22,428 bases of DNA from Oscillospiraceae bacterium (GTDB lineage: Bacteria > Bacillota > Clostridia > Oscillospirales > Ruminococcaceae). The notes beneath the pieces are model-generated. The model ran no database searches and had not been told where the DNA came from. It worked only from the letters and a program-made list of their open reading frames with translations. Of this stretch, positions 21,230-22,428 are shown one piece after another. The stretch spans positions 21,996 to 44,423 of the forward strand of contig DQFX01000056.1 in the NCBI GenBank assembly GCA_003531585.1. Reading direction: 5' to 3'. Made by a program: the position numbers and the translations under genes. Every line of letters begins with the position of its first letter. Positions within the stretch are counted from its first letter, which is position 1.

Positions 21230-21439
21230 ATGTATAGATTAAAATATCTCAGAGAAAGCGAATTATTAACTCAAACCCAGGTAGCAAATGCGATATTTTG
21301 CAGTCAGCGCGCCTATAGCCACTACGAAACAGGTCAGCGTGATATCCCCACCCAGACATTGATACGCCTTGCAGACTTCTACAAGGTCTCAGTTGACTAT
21401 ATTCTAGGCAGAACAGAAAATCCGAAGATGAACAAATAA
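21230..21439 (+). CDS. Xre/Cro-CI family transcriptional regulator
   Basis: 69-aa protein that is almost entirely one HTH_3 domain: LTQTQVANAIFCSQRAYSHYETGQRDIPTQTLIRLADFYKVSVDYILGRT. The turn TQTQVANAI-F-CSQRAYSHYE is the DNA-binding helix-turn-helix, and VSVDYILGRTE is the typical end. No ligand or dimerisation domain is present, so it is a minimal repressor. AGGAGA is 6 nt before the ATG. It is divergent from the four-span membrane protein gene and probably represses that gene and itself through the palindromes between them. It could be the remains of a prophage or a small mobile cassette. Confidence 0.9.
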   Translation: MYRLKYLRESELLTQTQVANAIFCSQRAYSHYETGQRDIPTQTLIRLADFYKVSVDYILGRTENPKMNK

Positions 21440-21449
21440 CCGCATACCG

Positions 21450-21479
21450 CAAAAACCGCTCCCCTTACGGGAAGCGGTC
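21450..21479 (-). terminator. Terminator of tuf (probably bidirectional)
   Basis: ACCGCT and CCC (21455-21464) pair with GGG and AGCGGT (21469-21478), with one mismatch. In the minus direction a TTTTT run follows, fitting tuf; in the plus direction TCTTATTATT follows, which may serve the Xre gene less well. Confidence 0.8.
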
Positions 21480-21516
21480 TTATTATTGAAGTGGAGTGTT
21501 TCCAGTTCAGCGGGAA

Positions 21517-22428
21517 TTAGCCGTTGATCTTGGTAACAACGCCGGAACCTACGGTTCTGCCACCCTCACGGATAGCGAAACGCAGACCCTCTTCGATTGC
21601 GATAGGAGTGATGAGCTCAACGTCCATAACTACGTTATCGCCAGGCATGCACATTTCCTTGTCAGCAGGCAGGGTGATTACGCCGGTAACATCGGTAGTT
21701 CTGAAGAAGAACTGCGGACGGTAGTTGGAAACGAACGGAGTGTGACGGCCGCCCTCTTCCTTCTTAAGAACGTAAACCTGACCAGTGAACTTGGTGTGCG
21801 GGTGGATGGAACCGGGCTTGCAGAGAACCTGACCACGCTCGATATCGGTACGGTTGATACCACGGAGCAGAGCGCCGATGTTATAACCAGCAACTGCCTC
21901 GTCCAGGGTCTTTCTGAACATCTCAAGACCAGTAACAACAGTGGACTTGGGCTCCTCAGTCAGACCGGTGATCTCAACGGTATCGTTAACCTTAACAACG
22001 CCACGCTCAACTCTACCAGTTGCAACGGTACCACGGCCAGTGATGGTCATAGTATCCTCAACAGGCATCAGGAACGGCTTGTTCTCATCACGCTCAGGAG
22101 CAGGAATGTACTCGTCAACAGCGTCCATGAGCTCCTTGATGCAAGCATACTCGGGAGCGTTCGGATCAGTAGAAGTGCAATCCAGAGCAACCTTAGCGGA
22201 ACCACGGATAACGGGAACCTCATCGCCGGGGAAGTCGTTCTGAGTCAGAACGTCACGGATATCCATCTCTACGAGGTCGAGCAGCTCAGGATCATCAACG
22301 TCGTCGCACTTGTTGATGAATACAACGATTGCAGGAACGCCTACCTGACGAGCCAGAAGGATGTGCTCCTTGGTCTGAGCCATAGGACCATCAGTACCAG
22401 CAACAACGAGGATAGCGCCGTCCATCTG
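21517..22428 (-). CDS. tuf: Elongation factor Tu, partial (5' end outside window)
   Basis: C-terminal ~304 residues of EF-Tu, the GTPase that brings aminoacyl-tRNA to the ribosome. The fragment starts within the G domain just after the GHVDHGKT P-loop and DxPGH regions, which lie beyond the right edge. Visible are MDGAILVVAGTDGPMAQTKEH, the guanine-specificity motif NKCD, the domain 2 block TGRGTVATGRVERG, and domain 3 (GQVYVLKKEEGGRHTPF, YRPQFFFRTTDVTG) with the normal end GSGVVTKING. No internal stop is seen. Codon choice is that of a highly expressed gene. The methionine at 22425 is internal and not the start. The terminator at 21450-21479 follows the stop. Confidence 0.98.
   Translation of the reverse strand, partial: QMDGAILVVAGTDGPMAQTKEHILLARQVGVPAIVVFINKCDDVDDPELLDLVEMDIRDVLTQNDFPGDEVPVIRGSAKVALDCTSTDPNAPEYACIKELMDAVDEYIPAPERDENKPFLMPVEDTMTITGRGTVATGRVERGVVKVNDTVEITGLTEEPKSTVVTGLEMFRKTLDEAVAGYNIGALLRGINRTDIERGQVLCKPGSIHPHTKFTGQVYVLKKEEGGRHTPFVSNYRPQFFFRTTDVTGVITLPADKEMCMPGDNVVMDVELITPIAIEEGLRFAIREGGRTVGSGVVTKING

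Noticed and set aside
1..22428. tRNA and rRNA genes
   Set aside because: I looked for cloverleaf signatures such as GGTTCGA-type T loops with an acceptor stem in the intergenic regions and saw none; no rRNA-like sequence is present.

Overview
The window looks like chromosomal DNA of a moderately high-GC Gram-positive gut-type anaerobe of the class Clostridia, most like Ruminococcaceae/Oscillospiraceae. I infer this from the gene content (HPr with both His15 and Ser46, YlbJ, a TIGR04086-like protein, a prokaryotic-RING membrane protein, a LysM-G5-M23 peptidase), strong Shine-Dalgarno sequences, sigma-A promoters with 17-bp spacers and many intrinsic terminators. No species can be named from sequence alone.

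Left part (1-5390): a minus-strand von Willebrand A lipoprotein with Ser/Gly and Pro-Ile-Asp repeats. Then come three plus-strand units: ptsH (HPr) with a strong promoter and a structured leader of about 140 nt, a small lipoprotein, and a membrane-anchored LysM-G5-M23 cell-wall peptidase with its own promoter and terminator.

Middle (5393-16282): a long minus-strand operon, probably read from one promoter at 16254-16282. In order of transcription it holds a RING-like zinc-ribbon membrane protein, a family 2 polyprenyl-phosphate glycosyltransferase, two paralogous GT-C membrane glycosyltransferases, a TrkH/KtrB potassium channel, a TrmN6-like tRNA methyltransferase, rsmI, a 59-aa single-pass membrane protein and folC. 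The GT2 enzyme probably makes a lipid-linked sugar that the two GT-C enzymes transfer outside the membrane. Several genes overlap or abut (ATGA overlap, Shine-Dalgarno over an upstream stop, 8-nt and 16-nt overlaps).

Right part (16356-22428): a 172-bp foldback (MITE-like) element sits at the base of a terminator. Next are a minus-strand pair (TIGR04086-like, ylbJ-like) and a plus-strand pair coding for a soluble PocR-domain/chemoreceptor-core protein and FucO, the lactaldehyde/1,2-propanediol oxidoreductase. An AT-rich divergent pair follows (four-TM protein and Xre/Cro repressor) with an obvious operator region, and then the C-terminal three quarters of EF-Tu (tuf), cut by the window edge.

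The points I find most interesting are the PocR-MCP/FucO pair (a sensor for propanediol-like compounds beside the enzyme that makes or uses propanediol); the foldback element placed exactly at a terminator; three inverted repeats of the form TGTR-N7-YACA upstream of ptsH, of the lipoprotein gene and of the PocR-MCP gene, which may be sites for one regulator; and the small Xre/membrane-protein cassette beside tuf.
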